A stretch of 64,000 nucleotides of DNA from Acetobacter tropicalis (GCF_001580915.1 NZ_LHZQ01000218.1:25271-89270); one strand, 5' to 3'. Shown: positions 9,293-18,053, numbered from the stretch's first letter. Numbers and translations: made by a program. Notes: generated from the sequence alone by a model not told the origin.

Positions 9293-10966
9293 ATGAAACA
9301 GAGCTATCGTGCCGGCGTAAAACTGGCCTCCCTTCTGGCCAGCGTTTCCGTGCTGGGGGCCGGTATGCTGGTTGCGCAGCCAGCCGCATGGGCTGAAGAC
9401 GCCAAACCCGCCGCTGAAACTGCCAAGGCCAAGGATGGCGCGGCAGACTTTTTTACCAAACCGCAGAGCGTGACCTCCACCGGCTCCGTTACGGTGCATG
9501 GGGCGCATATTGACTATCAGGCTGTCTCCGGCACGCTGATAGTGCATCCCAAAGGCTGGGATGACGCCGTTCTGCCTGATGAGGACAAGGATAAAAAAAC
9601 ACCAGCAGCGGCTTCCATTTTTTATGTGGCCTATTTCAAGAAAGGTGTTCGCCCGGAAAATCGCCCCATTACATTCATTTATAATGGTGGGCCCGGCTCC
9701 TCCACCGTATGGCTACATATGGGTGCGTTTGGCCCCAAAAAGGTTGTTACGGCGGATGATGCACACACACCTGCCGCGCCCTATGCCATTGTGAACAACA
9801 ATGACAGTCTGCTGGATGTATCTGACCTTGTGTTTATTGATGCGCCCGGCACCGGCTATGGCCGTCTGACCGGCACGGACAAGGAAAAAACGTTCTTTGG
9901 CACGGATGCAGATGCCCGTGCCTTTACGGACTTCATTGCCCAGTTTCTTTCCCGCTATGGGCGCTACAATTCCCCCAAATATCTGTTTGGGGAAAGCTAC
10001 GGCACCACCCGTTCCGCCATTGTTGCCAACCAGTTGGCGGATGATAAAGGCATTGATCTGAACGGCGTTATCCTGCTCTCACAAATTCTGAACTACGATA
10101 ACGATATTGATGCCGCGCAGATGAATCCCTCGGTGGATCAGCCTTATGTGCTGGCCCTGCCCAGCTATGCCGCCACGGCGTGGTATCACAAGCGTATTCC
10201 CAATCAGCCGAACGATCTGAAGGGCTTCTTGCAGGAAGTGGAGCATTTTGCGCTAACGGACTATACGGCCGCCCTGCAGGATGGAAACAGCATCACGCCA
10301 GAAAAACGGGATGCCATTGCCCAGAAACTGCATGACTATACCGGCCTGCCTGTGGACTACATCAAAAAGGCAGATCTGCGCGTAAACGGCGGAGAATTTG
10401 AAAAAACCCTTCTTGGGGATAAAGGGGTTGATACAGGGCGTCTGGATAGCCGCTTCTCTGGCCCCACCATGGACCAGCTTTCCCAATATCCGTTTTATGA
10501 TCCGCAATCTTCGGCCATGTCTTCCGCCTATATTGCTGCGTTTAATGATTACGCGCGCAACACGCTGCATTACGGCAATAGCTCCGTGGTGGGTGATGGG
10601 TATCAGGAATACAAATTCTTCTCAGACGCCATTACAAAGTGGGATTTCTCACACGCGCAGCCGAATACGGATTTCCCCATTCATGGGGCTGTAAATGTGC
10701 TGCCTGATCTGGCCTCGGCCATGAAGCATAACACCAGCCTGAAAGTGATGCTCAACCAGGGCTATTATGATCTGGGAACCCCGTATTTCGAGGGGATTTA
10801 TGAAATGCGGCATCTGCCGATTTCTCATGATTTGAGCAAGAATATTCAGATTGTGCAGTATGAATCCGGGCACATGGTCTATGCGCATCAGGACTCTCTG
10901 GCCCAGTTGCATGATAACGTGGCTAAGTTCATTACCGGCACCTACTCACCGCTTGCTGGTAAATAA
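9293..10966 (+). CDS. Secreted S10-family serine carboxypeptidase-like protein
   Basis: A 557-residue alpha/beta-hydrolase peptidase of the serine carboxypeptidase (S10) type. An N-terminal signal peptide (hydrophobic residues 10-33, ending AWAEDA) sends it to the periplasm or outside. Family motifs are IYNGGPGSSTVWLHMGAFGPK, the nucleophile in FGESYGTTRS near residue 235, and the catalytic His in ESGHMVYAH near residue 527. S10 peptidases are common in acetic acid bacteria and work in acid. The start has an AAAGAG Shine-Dalgarno. The gene is monocistronic with a strong terminator behind it. Confidence 0.9.
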   Translation: MKQSYRAGVKLASLLASVSVLGAGMLVAQPAAWAEDAKPAAETAKAKDGAADFFTKPQSVTSTGSVTVHGAHIDYQAVSGTLIVHPKGWDDAVLPDEDKDKKTPAAASIFYVAYFKKGVRPENRPITFIYNGGPGSSTVWLHMGAFGPKKVVTADDAHTPAAPYAIVNNNDSLLDVSDLVFIDAPGTGYGRLTGTDKEKTFFGTDADARAFTDFIAQFLSRYGRYNSPKYLFGESYGTTRSAIVANQLADDKGIDLNGVILLSQILNYDNDIDAAQMNPSVDQPYVLALPSYAATAWYHKRIPNQPNDLKGFLQEVEHFALTDYTAALQDGNSITPEKRDAIAQKLHDYTGLPVDYIKKADLRVNGGEFEKTLLGDKGVDTGRLDSRFSGPTMDQLSQYPFYDPQSSAMSSAYIAAFNDYARNTLHYGNSSVVGDGYQEYKFFSDAITKWDFSHAQPNTDFPIHGAVNVLPDLASAMKHNTSLKVMLNQGYYDLGTPYFEGIYEMRHLPISHDLSKNIQIVQYESGHMVYAHQDSLAQLHDNVAKFITGTYSPLAGK

Positions 10967-10988
10967 AATAGTCCGTTCAGCCTATTTT

Positions 10989-11023
10989 GAAAAAGCCCGT
11001 CAGATCAGTCTGGCGGGTTTTTT
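10989..11023 (+). terminator. Rho-independent terminator of the S10 peptidase gene
   Basis: GCCCGTCAGA pairs with TCTGGCGGGT across a TCAG loop and is followed by a run of six T. It begins 23 bp after the stop codon, with A-rich sequence before the stem, so it could act in both directions. Confidence 0.85.
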
Positions 11024-11207
11024 ATATGTGAAAGCAGTGGCTTGTCTTAACCAGTCGTCTCGCTGCGGCGTTTCCTATGATCTTTGCGGCTTTCAAGGTA
11101 CGGTGTCAGCTTACGGCTGTGGCGTTCTACCCTGCGTGCCTGACATCTGATGTGGTAAAGGAGAGAGCGCATGTCTCCAGAGATTGGGGCGTAGACGTCT
11201 CTTTCCG

Positions 11208-11483
11208 TTAAGGTAGCCTGCTTTGCGTGTGCTTCAGGATGGCCATGAGGACGCTGACGGCAAGCCCTGCCAATGCTCCCAAACCAAACCAGTATAGAAG
11301 ACCTTTCTCAAAGTCCCGATACAGACACAGAAAAAGTGCGAGAACAGGCCAGCAGAACCGGAGAAGTTGATACGCTTTTCTCCGGCTCTGGGCGAGCGGA
11401 AAAAGCTTGCAGGTGCGGGGCTGGAGGCGTTCATGCGCCCAGAATGCGCAGGCCCACGCAACAAACACATATAGGCTGATCAT
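11208..11483 (-). CDS. DUF3325-like small membrane protein
   Basis: A 91-residue protein with about three hydrophobic helices (residues 1-17, 40-54, 62-83). Its length, topology and position directly behind a PepSY protein match the DUF3325 family, found in iron/siderophore uptake loci next to TonB-dependent receptors. Its molecular role is unknown. It overlaps the PepSY gene by 4 nt, so the two are co-translated. The assignment rests on context and topology more than on a strong motif. Confidence 0.65.
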   Translation of the reverse strand: MISLYVFVAWACAFWAHERLQPRTCKLFPLAQSRRKAYQLLRFCWPVLALFLCLYRDFEKGLLYWFGLGALAGLAVSVLMAILKHTQSRLP

Positions 11484-12973
11484 GACGCGTGCCTGTGCAG
11501 TTTTCTGGCTATGATCAATGCTACCAGCCCCATGAGTATGATCAGCGCGTCCAGCGTGTAATAGCGTGTTGCATCATGCCGCCAGCCATGACTGTGGGTA
11601 AGAACGTCAACCACCGGCAGGCCGAGCGCCACAAAGGCCAGCCCTGTAAGCTGCGTGCGCCAGCAGGAGGAGGCCGTGTTTTTGAACGCGCAGACAAGCC
11701 CATGAAGGGCAGAAAGCATCCAGAGTGCGAAGAATACCTGAATTTCCGCGTGCATGCGGTCTGGCATGTGGGCGGGCAAAAGGCGGTTGGCCCATAACAA
11801 CCCTGCAATGGCTAACGGAAGACCAACCAGAACCCCTATGGTCAGGCCTTCCGCTGTTTGGAACAGGATCATCTGTCCGGATGTTTTGCGGCGCTTCATC
11901 AGGAACAGCACCAGCCCACTGCCCATAAGCACGGTGCAGGCCATACCGGAGAGAAAATAAAGCCAGGACAGGAGAGGCGAGGAGAAACGGGCGTAATGCA
12001 GGCCGTGCAGGAGTTCTACCGTGCGGACAGCTGCCCCTTTCTGAATAAGGGAACTGATGAAATGTCCATCTGTACGGCTGAATGTTACCAGATCACGTGT
12101 CAGGAACAGACTGGCGTCATCATTGCGAAAAATACGGATCTGGTCTTTGGAAAATATGATCAGTTCGCACCGTTCGGCATGCATGATCTCTTGCGCACGG
12201 CTGATCAACGGCCCCAGTGGGGGCGGCATGGGGCCTGTGCGCGATGTGGGAGCCGGGGTGTTTCCTTTTGCCGGGGGTGTGGCTGGCGCAGGAACCGGAA
12301 CAGCCGCCTGTTGCGCAGGCAGGAAGGGGTGCGGCGGAAGGATATCGCGCGCACGTATAACTGTGCCTGTGTAGGTGATCATGATCAGAAAAGGTAGAAA
12401 TAGAACGCCGGTCACAAGGTGAGCATCCAGCCACGCACGGGGGCGTGCGCCAAAGGGACGAAACAGGATTAGATCCGGCCACATGGCCTTGATCTGAATG
12501 GCGATGCCAGAACCTACCGTAAGCAGAAGGCAGACGCCCAGCAGGGTGACAATGGTGCAGCCCAGTACCGGGCCATTGCGCAAGGCGTAGTGAAAATCAA
12601 AGAAAAACTGGCCGCCTGCTGTCTGGCGTGCCGGAAAACGGTGACCATCCACAGGGTCCAGCACCGGGCCAATAAATTCATGCCCATCATAATGTAGCAC
12701 CCGGATAACCGGGTCCCGGCGGGAGGGGAGCGTTATAAAGGCAAACAGGTCTTTCTCCTGCTCCGTCACCATGGTTTCTGCTGCACGTTGCAGCGCCACG
12801 GCAGTGGGCGCAGGCGGTTTGTCCAGAGAGACTTCCGGCTGCATCCACTGGGTTATTTCTTTGTCAAACACGCTGAGCGTGCCGGTGGCAAACACGCATG
12901 TCAGCACCAGCCCGGCCAGAAACCCGACCCAGCTGTGCAGCCATCCCATATGAACCCGAAATGTGTCACGCAT
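11480..12973 (-). CDS. PepSY-associated TM protein (possible siderophore/iron reductase)
   Basis: A 497-residue inner-membrane protein of the PepSY_TM family. It begins with a first TM helix preceded by MGWLHSWVGFLAG, the typical histidine-bearing start. A periplasmic domain follows, a second helix lies near residue 140-160, another near 195-210, a Pro-rich periplasmic loop after that, and several C-terminal helices. Members near TonB receptors are thought to take part in reductive release of iron from siderophores; that is inferred, not shown. It forms an operon with the upstream small membrane gene (15-bp gap) and the DUF3325-like gene, divergent from the receptor. Confidence 0.85.
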   Translation of the reverse strand: MRDTFRVHMGWLHSWVGFLAGLVLTCVFATGTLSVFDKEITQWMQPEVSLDKPPAPTAVALQRAAETMVTEQEKDLFAFITLPSRRDPVIRVLHYDGHEFIGPVLDPVDGHRFPARQTAGGQFFFDFHYALRNGPVLGCTIVTLLGVCLLLTVGSGIAIQIKAMWPDLILFRPFGARPRAWLDAHLVTGVLFLPFLIMITYTGTVIRARDILPPHPFLPAQQAAVPVPAPATPPAKGNTPAPTSRTGPMPPPLGPLISRAQEIMHAERCELIIFSKDQIRIFRNDDASLFLTRDLVTFSRTDGHFISSLIQKGAAVRTVELLHGLHYARFSSPLLSWLYFLSGMACTVLMGSGLVLFLMKRRKTSGQMILFQTAEGLTIGVLVGLPLAIAGLLWANRLLPAHMPDRMHAEIQVFFALWMLSALHGLVCAFKNTASSCWRTQLTGLAFVALGLPVVDVLTHSHGWRHDATRYYTLDALIILMGLVALIIARKLHRHAS

Positions 12974-12988
12974 GAAGAACGGTGTCTT

Positions 12989-13321
12989 TCATGGCATGAT
13001 GAGGTTACACGCAGCGATCAGGCCGCACAGCGCCAACAAAATCCACAGCCCCCACCCATGGGTGCGTGCGCCATACCCCAGCAGCAGCAAAAGCGGCAAC
13101 GCTGCCGTGGCAACCGCTTCTGCCACTGTAATGGCCACCCTGTTTTCCACACCGTCGCGCAGCACCGTATGCATGACAATAAAATGAGCGCTCAGATAGG
13201 CGAGCACGGCAGCAGTGGCCAACTGCGCCATGCGTTTGTAAACGGCATGGCGTTTTTCAATCCGCCTCCGCGCAGCAGGCGCTGCGGGGCGGGAAACGGG
13301 CTTTCTGACGGCGTCTGGCAT
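12989..13321 (-). CDS. Small membrane protein of the iron locus
   Basis: A 110-residue protein with a basic N terminus (KRHAVYKRM) and three predicted helices (about residues 36-50, 62-80 and 86-108). The ATG at 13321 gives MPDAVRKP; a longer frame would need a TTG at 13405, which lies in the presumed promoter. The position (receptor, small membrane protein, PepSY, DUF3325) matches loci where a DUF3649-type protein sits, but the sequence match to that family is not clear. Function unknown, probably an accessory to iron transport. Confidence 0.6.
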   Translation of the reverse strand: MPDAVRKPVSRPAAPAARRRIEKRHAVYKRMAQLATAAVLAYLSAHFIVMHTVLRDGVENRVAITVAEAVATAALPLLLLLGYGARTHGWGLWILLALCGLIAACNLIMP

Positions 13322-13450
13322 GGGGGTGTGGTACAGCGTTTGAAAGGAGGAGGACAGGGTTTGTGGAGTGTATGACAATAAATCAATTTTGCGAATAGCT
13401 ATCAATTGCGTATGAGGGGGTCAATCAAGATGCTCTTTGTGAAGGTTTGA
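13322..13450. promoter_or_regulatory. Divergent iron-locus promoter region
   Basis: A 129-bp gap between the divergent PepSY operon and the TonB-dependent receptor. It is AT-rich between about 13370 and 13410, with a TTGCGAATA/TTGCGTATG near-direct repeat and an ATAGCTAT palindrome at 13395-13402. Iron control by Fur or Irr is expected for such a locus, but no convincing consensus box was found by eye. Confidence 0.4.
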
Positions 13451-15769
13451 ATGATCATGACGCGATGCCTGTTCTCCCTTGGCCGGTATAGGCGTCACCT
13501 CCTGTTGGCGACTGCTATCATTGTAACAGGTGCGGGAACTGCCCGCGCGGGCGCGGCGGAAACGCCAGCGTCCAAGGGCAAAGCAATCCCTGCTGTAGCG
13601 CAGACACCTTCCCATGCGGGCAATTCGCAGCCCGCAGGATCGGACATAGCTCCTCCGCCCGCGCCCGCAGGTGCCCCGCAGGGAGAGAGCGGTGTATCAT
13701 CCTCCGCCAGTGCGGACGAGCAGATTGTGGTCAAGGCCAAGCGCCGGAACCAGATGGAAGTTATCAGCGGCGGTCAGTTGGGGGCTCTGGGCACCAAGAA
13801 GGGGCTGGATGTGCCCTTCAATATCCGCAGTTATACGTCCAGCCTTATTCTCAACCAGCAATCGCAGACACTGGGGCAGGTGCTGGAGAATGATCCGTCC
13901 GTGCGCACCACTTACGGCTACGGCAATTTCTCTGAAATGTTCATTATACGCGGCTTTCCTGTGTATGGTGATGATATTGCAATCAATGGTCTGTATGGCA
14001 TCACGCCGCGTCAGCTTGTTTCTCCGCAACTGTATGATCAGGTGCAGGTGCTCAACGGAGCCAGTGCGTTTCTGAACGGGGCAGCCCCCGGCGGCACTGG
14101 CATTGGTGGCAACATTAACCTCATGTTCAAACATGCGGAAAATACGCCCATTACTCGCATAACGGGAGATTATACCAGCAAGGCCACGGGGGGCGGCAGT
14201 TTGGATGTGGGGCGGCGTTTTGGGCAGGATAAAGCCTATGGGCTGCGCCTGAACGTGGCCGGGCTTTCCGGCCAGACATCCATTGATCATGAACGCAGAC
14301 ACAGCGCCGCAGTGGGCGCAGATTTTGACTGGCATGATGATCGCACCCGTATTTCCGTGGATATGAATTACCAGAATCAGGGCGTGGACTGGGGGCGGCC
14401 CGGTGTGTTTCTGGGCAGTGGCGTAACCCATGTGCCCCGCGCGCCGTCTCCCGCCCATAATTATGGGCAGGCCTGGACATATAACGAACTCAATTACATT
14501 TTCGGCATGCTGAACGTAGAGCATGATTTTTCAAAACATCTTACAGCCTATGCTGCTTTTGGCGGCATGGGAGGGAACGAAAAGGGGGACTATTCTTCCC
14601 TCACTCTTTCTGATGGTCGGACCGGCGCAGGCACCAGCGGCAGCATGTATGTGCCCGTTGTGCAGACCAATGAGAGTACGCGCGCCGGGGTGCGGGCCCA
14701 TTTCACTACAGGGCCGGTCAAGCATGAAATGAATGCCGGTGGGTCTGGCTTGTGGGAGGAGTTTGACACTGCTTATGCCATGGCGTGGGGCTCCTCCGTG
14801 GCGACCAATCTGTATCATCCCAATTATGCGGCGCCACTGGTGCAGAATCTGGTGGGTGGGGACATCAATAATCCCAAACGCAACAGCCAGACACGCCTCT
14901 ACAGCCTGTATTTTTCAGACACCATGTCCTTTTGGCATGATCGCATCGCGCTTACGGCGGGCTTCCGGTATCAGAACATGTTGATCAACGGCTACGCCTA
15001 TAATGGCGGTGGGCTGACCGCCCATTATGATCGTGGTGCCATTACGCCTGTTGTCGGCCTGGTGATTCATCCAACACGCCGCACCTCCCTTTATTTCAAC
15101 CGCATAGAAGGGTTGGCGCAGGGGCCACGAGCCACCGGCGCGAATGTTGTCAATCTGGGGCAGATTTTCCCGCCTTACAAAAGCGTGCAGTATGAAGTGG
15201 GGGCTAAATACGATATTGGACGTTTCACGACCACACTGGCTTTTTATCAAACCTCCCAGCCCAATTCCTACACGGAACCGTATGGGAATGAGGGGGCGTT
15301 GATTTTCCGTGCAGACGGCCTGCAACGCAACCGTGGGGTGGAGTTGAATATTAACGGGCAGATACTGCCCGGCCTGCGGTTTAACGGTGGTGCAACGCTG
15401 ATTGATGCACAGTTGCGGCGTACGGCAGGGGGAGAAAATAATGGCCATAGCGCCATTGGTGTGCCGAATTATACCATTAACGGTAATCTGGAATATGATC
15501 TGCCTTTCCTGAAAGGGGGCACTGTGGTCGGGCGGGTGGTCAATACCGGCAAACAGTGGGTCAATACCGCCAATACGCTGCATCTGCCTGTCTGGACACG
15601 GTTTGATCTGGGCGTGCGTTATACGTTTGCGGTGCAACATAAACCGCTTACCTTGCGTTTTGGCGTGGATAACATTGCAAACACCCGTTACTGGTCATCC
15701 GCGTTCAATGGCTATCTATTGCAGGGCCTGCCAAGAACATTCAAATTCTCCTTCACGGCAGATTTGTAA
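13451..15769 (+). CDS. TonB-dependent siderophore receptor
   Basis: A 772-residue outer-membrane receptor of the FhuE/FpvA/FcuA type. A signal peptide covers residues 1 to about 33, then a Pro/Ala-rich linker leads to a TonB-box-like EQIVVKAKR near residue 91. The plug domain follows (IRSYTSSLILNQQ, GQVLENDPSVR, IIRGFPVYGDDI, VLNGASAFLNG), and then a 22-strand-type barrel. The protein ends in FKFSFTADL with the terminal hydrophobic pattern of outer-membrane proteins. GAAGG precedes the ATG at 13451; the ATG two codons later is also possible. No siderophore biosynthesis genes are nearby, so it probably takes up a foreign ferric siderophore. Confidence 0.93.
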   Translation: MIMTRCLFSLGRYRRHLLLATAIIVTGAGTARAGAAETPASKGKAIPAVAQTPSHAGNSQPAGSDIAPPPAPAGAPQGESGVSSSASADEQIVVKAKRRNQMEVISGGQLGALGTKKGLDVPFNIRSYTSSLILNQQSQTLGQVLENDPSVRTTYGYGNFSEMFIIRGFPVYGDDIAINGLYGITPRQLVSPQLYDQVQVLNGASAFLNGAAPGGTGIGGNINLMFKHAENTPITRITGDYTSKATGGGSLDVGRRFGQDKAYGLRLNVAGLSGQTSIDHERRHSAAVGADFDWHDDRTRISVDMNYQNQGVDWGRPGVFLGSGVTHVPRAPSPAHNYGQAWTYNELNYIFGMLNVEHDFSKHLTAYAAFGGMGGNEKGDYSSLTLSDGRTGAGTSGSMYVPVVQTNESTRAGVRAHFTTGPVKHEMNAGGSGLWEEFDTAYAMAWGSSVATNLYHPNYAAPLVQNLVGGDINNPKRNSQTRLYSLYFSDTMSFWHDRIALTAGFRYQNMLINGYAYNGGGLTAHYDRGAITPVVGLVIHPTRRTSLYFNRIEGLAQGPRATGANVVNLGQIFPPYKSVQYEVGAKYDIGRFTTTLAFYQTSQPNSYTEPYGNEGALIFRADGLQRNRGVELNINGQILPGLRFNGGATLIDAQLRRTAGGENNGHSAIGVPNYTINGNLEYDLPFLKGGTVVGRVVNTGKQWVNTANTLHLPVWTRFDLGVRYTFAVQHKPLTLRFGVDNIANTRYWSSAFNGYLLQGLPRTFKFSFTADL

Positions 15770-15951
15770 AAAACGGGAAGACAGTATCAGGCGCATACGT
15801 TACGGGCGGCTGTTCAGCCTTTCTTTTTGACAGTCGCCCCCCGGCCCCTGCCGTGTTGCTCCAGGGAGGTGTCTCCCCACCGTGCGAGCAATTTCAACAA
15901 TAAGCTTGAGCCCGCGCGTGGTCAGTCTTAGGACAGAACCAGATTGGGAGA

Positions 15952-15966
15952 TGTCTGTTACAGACA
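15952..15966. promoter_or_regulatory. Perfect 15-bp palindrome ahead of the lysis cassette
   Basis: TGTCTGT-T-ACAGACA is a perfect inverted repeat with a 1-nt centre. It lies 56 bp upstream of the first lysis-cassette gene and 13 bp before a hairpin with a T tract. This is the size and symmetry of a repressor operator; no binding protein can be named. Confidence 0.45.
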
Positions 15967-15978
15967 CTTCTGTTTTTG

Positions 15979-16002
15979 AAACCACCCTTCGGGGTGGTTT
16001 TT
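15979..16002 (+). terminator. Hairpin terminator upstream of the lysis cassette
   Basis: AAACCACCC and GGGTGGTTT form a 9-bp stem around a TTCG tetraloop, followed by TT then CTGTTT. It lies 210 bp after the siderophore receptor and 20 bp before the first cassette ATG. It may end receptor transcription or attenuate the cassette. Confidence 0.75.
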
Positions 16003-16021
16003 CTGTTTCTGGATAGACATC

Positions 16022-16414
16022 ATGCAAGATAATCGATGCGCAACGGCGGAGGAAGTCGCTGTTCTGCGTGAACGTGTGGCGCGGGTGGAAGGCGGCCATG
16101 ATCATCTGCGCGATGGTCTGGACATCCTTTCACGCCAGTTTTCTGAATTGCGGCGGGATCTGACACAGGCTGTAGATGATAATGCGGCCTGCACGCGGCA
16201 GGAGATTATGAGCCGTGTTGATGCCATGAGCCGCAATACACACCGGCGCGATGCGGAAGTTTCTGATCGGCTTGCCCGCATAGAAGGCGGAATCCGTCTG
16301 GCAAACTGGATTACTGTAACGGTGATTGCAGGCGCAACCACATTGCTGAGTTGGGCGCAGATGGGGGATGCCCTGTGGCGTTTCTGGACGCATTTTCTGG
16401 CAGGTGGTGCATGA
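16022..16414 (+). CDS. Phage-type coiled-coil protein with C-terminal TM helix
   Basis: A 130-residue protein. Residues 8-95 are heptad-rich and charged (VAVLRERVARVEGG, then repeated hydroxyl/charged helices), predicting a coiled coil. Residues 98-113 form one hydrophobic helix, followed by WRFWTHFLAGGA. Proteins of this layout commonly sit at the head of phage lysis modules and may be holin-like or a membrane anchor; no named family is assigned. Its stop overlaps the next ATG as ATGA, which ties it to the hydrolase. A terminator-like hairpin and a palindrome lie just upstream. Confidence 0.7.
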   Translation: MQDNRCATAEEVAVLRERVARVEGGHDHLRDGLDILSRQFSELRRDLTQAVDDNAACTRQEIMSRVDAMSRNTHRRDAEVSDRLARIEGGIRLANWITVTVIAGATTLLSWAQMGDALWRFWTHFLAGGA

Positions 16415-16827
16415 GGACGCCTGTGAATATTGCCGCCCGTACGGCATGGGGGGAAGCCAGAGGCGAGGGCGCGCAGGGTATGCAGGCCGTACTGAACGTG
16501 GTGCATAATCGCGTGGCCAAGCCGGGATGGTGGGGGCGGGATGTAATCTCTGTCTGCCGTGCGCCATCCCAGTTTTCCTGCTGGAGAACACAGGACCCAA
16601 ACCGGACAAAACTTCTGACCGTAACTGCAGAAAATCCACAGTTTCATGAAGCCCTGTTACTGGCGTTTCAGATGGAGCTGGGGCAACTGCCGGACCTGAC
16701 AGATGGCGCGGATCATTACTTTGATTGCCGTACACCACCGCCCTTCTGGGCGCGTGGCAGGTTTTACAGAAAAACAATTGGTCATCACGCGTTTTATCGG
16801 GTGGGCCTTAAGGGGGATGGATCATGA
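16411..16827 (+). CDS. SleB-type cell wall hydrolase (putative endolysin)
   Basis: A 138-residue protein of the Hydrolase_2 (SleB/CwlJ) family, lytic-transglycosylase-like enzymes that cut peptidoglycan glycan strands. The family core is visible: ARTAWGEARGEGAQGMQAV (catalytic Glu within GEARGEG), VLNVVHNRV, then the RAPSQFSCW region and DGADHYFDC. It has no signal peptide, so it would need the holin-like neighbour to reach the wall, as phage endolysins do. The start at 16411 shares ATGA with the upstream stop; an ATG 20 codons earlier lies inside the previous gene and is less likely. Confidence 0.85.
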   Translation: MRTPVNIAARTAWGEARGEGAQGMQAVLNVVHNRVAKPGWWGRDVISVCRAPSQFSCWRTQDPNRTKLLTVTAENPQFHEALLLAFQMELGQLPDLTDGADHYFDCRTPPPFWARGRFYRKTIGHHAFYRVGLKGDGS

Positions 16828-17120
16828 AGCAGGCTCTTGTCACCGGAGGGAAGATCAGCGGTATTGTTGCGCTTGTTCCCCTTCTGGTTTCTGAAGTTCC
16901 CGGACCGTGGGATACAGTTTTATGCACAATCGTGATTATCTGCGGGGCCATTGCCACGGCGGTACCCGCGCCGCAGACCGGGTCTGGCTGGATGATGGCC
17001 TATAAACTGGTTTCTGTTATCGGCCTGAATTTTGGGTGGGCCGCCAACCATCTTGCGGCGGGGCAGCATACGGTGCCGCAGCCGCAGGCACCTGATACGT
17101 CAGGCAAAGCCAGACAGTAG
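16824..17120 (+). CDS. Holin-like small membrane protein
   Basis: A 98-residue protein with two to three hydrophobic stretches (about residues 9-22, 30-48, 57-78) and a polar, Pro/Gln-rich tail ending GKARQ. Size, topology and ATGA coupling to the upstream SleB-type hydrolase point to a holin or holin-associated protein. No specific holin family signature was recognised, so the assignment is by context. A strong terminator lies 28 bp downstream. Confidence 0.65.
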   Translation: MKQALVTGGKISGIVALVPLLVSEVPGPWDTVLCTIVIICGAIATAVPAPQTGSGWMMAYKLVSVIGLNFGWAANHLAAGQHTVPQPQAPDTSGKARQ

Positions 17121-17148
17121 TTTTCCTTTTTCAGATGCACAATAACAG

Positions 17149-17171
17149 GCCGCCTCAGGGCGGCTTTTTTT
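17149..17171 (+). terminator. Rho-independent terminator inside the lysis cassette
   Basis: GCCGCC (17149-17154) and GGCGGC (17159-17164) form a stem with a 4-nt loop, followed directly by seven T. It separates the three coupled lysis genes from the lipoprotein gene that begins 15 bp later. Confidence 0.85.
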
Positions 17172-17185
17172 ATGGAGCAAGATGT

Positions 17186-17752
17186 ATGAAGCAGATTTCA
17201 CGCCGCGGGGTGATACGGTCAGGTGGTCTGGCCTGCCTGGGGAGTGTGCTGACAGCCTGCACGGTGACCACCAAAGGGGCTGTAACATCCTTGACTTTGG
17301 ATGTGGGCAAAGTGGAGGCCTATGCGCAGGCTGGATATAATTTTGCACAGATGGTTCTGGCTGTGCCCAATGTGGCGCAGGCGCTGGGCGCACCCGCCGT
17401 TGCAGTTGTAGAAGTGTGTGCGAAAAATGTTCTGGCTGCTCTGGATGTTCTAAAAAAAGAGGCGCATGGAAGCCTGACTGTTTCTTACAATTCGGCCTCT
17501 GTCAAACAGGCATTTCAGTCCATTCTGGCTGATTTTCAAACCGTCATTACGGCTGCTACAACGCTGTTGCACGCACAGGTGAAGGGACACCCCTCCCCCA
17601 CGGTTCAGAGCAGACTTGCCCTTGGCGTGACTGCGGCGGAAACCATTGTGTCTCTCATGCAGGCCATGGTGAGCATGAGCAGTCGGGCAGAGGAAAGAGT
17701 GCCGCGTATGAGTGAGAGCGCAGCCCTTGCTGTGCTCGGAGTGCGCCTGTGA
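17186..17752 (+). CDS. Lipoprotein with twin-Arg-like signal, lysis cassette
   Basis: A 188-residue protein starting MKQISRRGVIRSGG. A hydrophobic stretch and the lipobox LTAC (Cys about residue 24) follow, so it is probably a lipoprotein, possibly exported folded through Tat because of the SRRGVIR motif. The mature part is Ala/Val-rich and mostly helical (VEAYAQAGYNFAQMV, AALDVLKKEAHG). The ATG at 17186 is chosen because the signal starts there; the longer frame begins inside the terminator. Its place beside a holin-like and an endolysin-like gene makes a spanin-like or lysis-accessory role conceivable, but no family was recognised. Confidence 0.65.
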   Translation: MKQISRRGVIRSGGLACLGSVLTACTVTTKGAVTSLTLDVGKVEAYAQAGYNFAQMVLAVPNVAQALGAPAVAVVEVCAKNVLAALDVLKKEAHGSLTVSYNSASVKQAFQSILADFQTVITAATTLLHAQVKGHPSPTVQSRLALGVTAAETIVSLMQAMVSMSSRAEERVPRMSESAALAVLGVRL

Positions 17753-17930
17753 TGGGGCTGCATGCTTTGCTATGTACTTTGGCAGGTATTGGGTGGCCAG
17801 ACCATGCTGGTTGTTCTGTTTGTCTTGTGTCGGCGTCAGCAGCAATGGCCGGATGCCTGATGTGATTGCAGGGGCGGGAACAACAGGTGCAGGCAAACGT
17901 TGTGTCATGATAGCAACAAGGAATGAGACA

Positions 17931-18053
17931 ATGGAAAAACTCTCTGAAGATTTTCAGAAACGGCAGAAACCAGCCGCGCGGGTTATTGTGTCCGTGAGCG
18001 TGGCGCTGGCCGTGTTCTTCATGATGGTGGCCAAGGCACTACGGAATAAATAA
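17931..18053 (+). CDS. 40-residue membrane micro-protein
   Basis: A short frame beginning MEKLSEDFQKRQKPAAR and continuing into one hydrophobic helix (VIVSVSVALAVFFMMVAKAL) with a basic end, RNK. AAGGA lies 9-13 nt upstream of the ATG, and a second in-frame ATG is 24 nt earlier. The amphipathic start plus single TM helix is typical of small phage lysis or toxin-like peptides, but nothing specific is recognised. It lies between the lipoprotein and the cysteine-peptidase-like gene on the same strand. The call is tentative. Confidence 0.4.
   Translation: MEKLSEDFQKRQKPAARVIVSVSVALAVFFMMVAKALRNK

Noticed and set aside
13381..13415. Fur box in the receptor promoter
   Set aside because: The candidate repeats match neither the classical Fur consensus nor the Irr motif well enough; only a general promoter region was annotated.
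15800..16105. 101-codon minus-strand frame beside the lysis cassette, considered as an integrase or repressor remnant
   Set aside because: No motif of either family; it runs through the palindrome and the terminator hairpin and overlaps the first cassette gene.
17712..18053. 113-codon frame starting inside the lipoprotein gene
   Set aside because: The first 70 codons overlap another gene and look non-coding; only the last 40 codons, with their own AAGGA site, were kept as a micro-protein.
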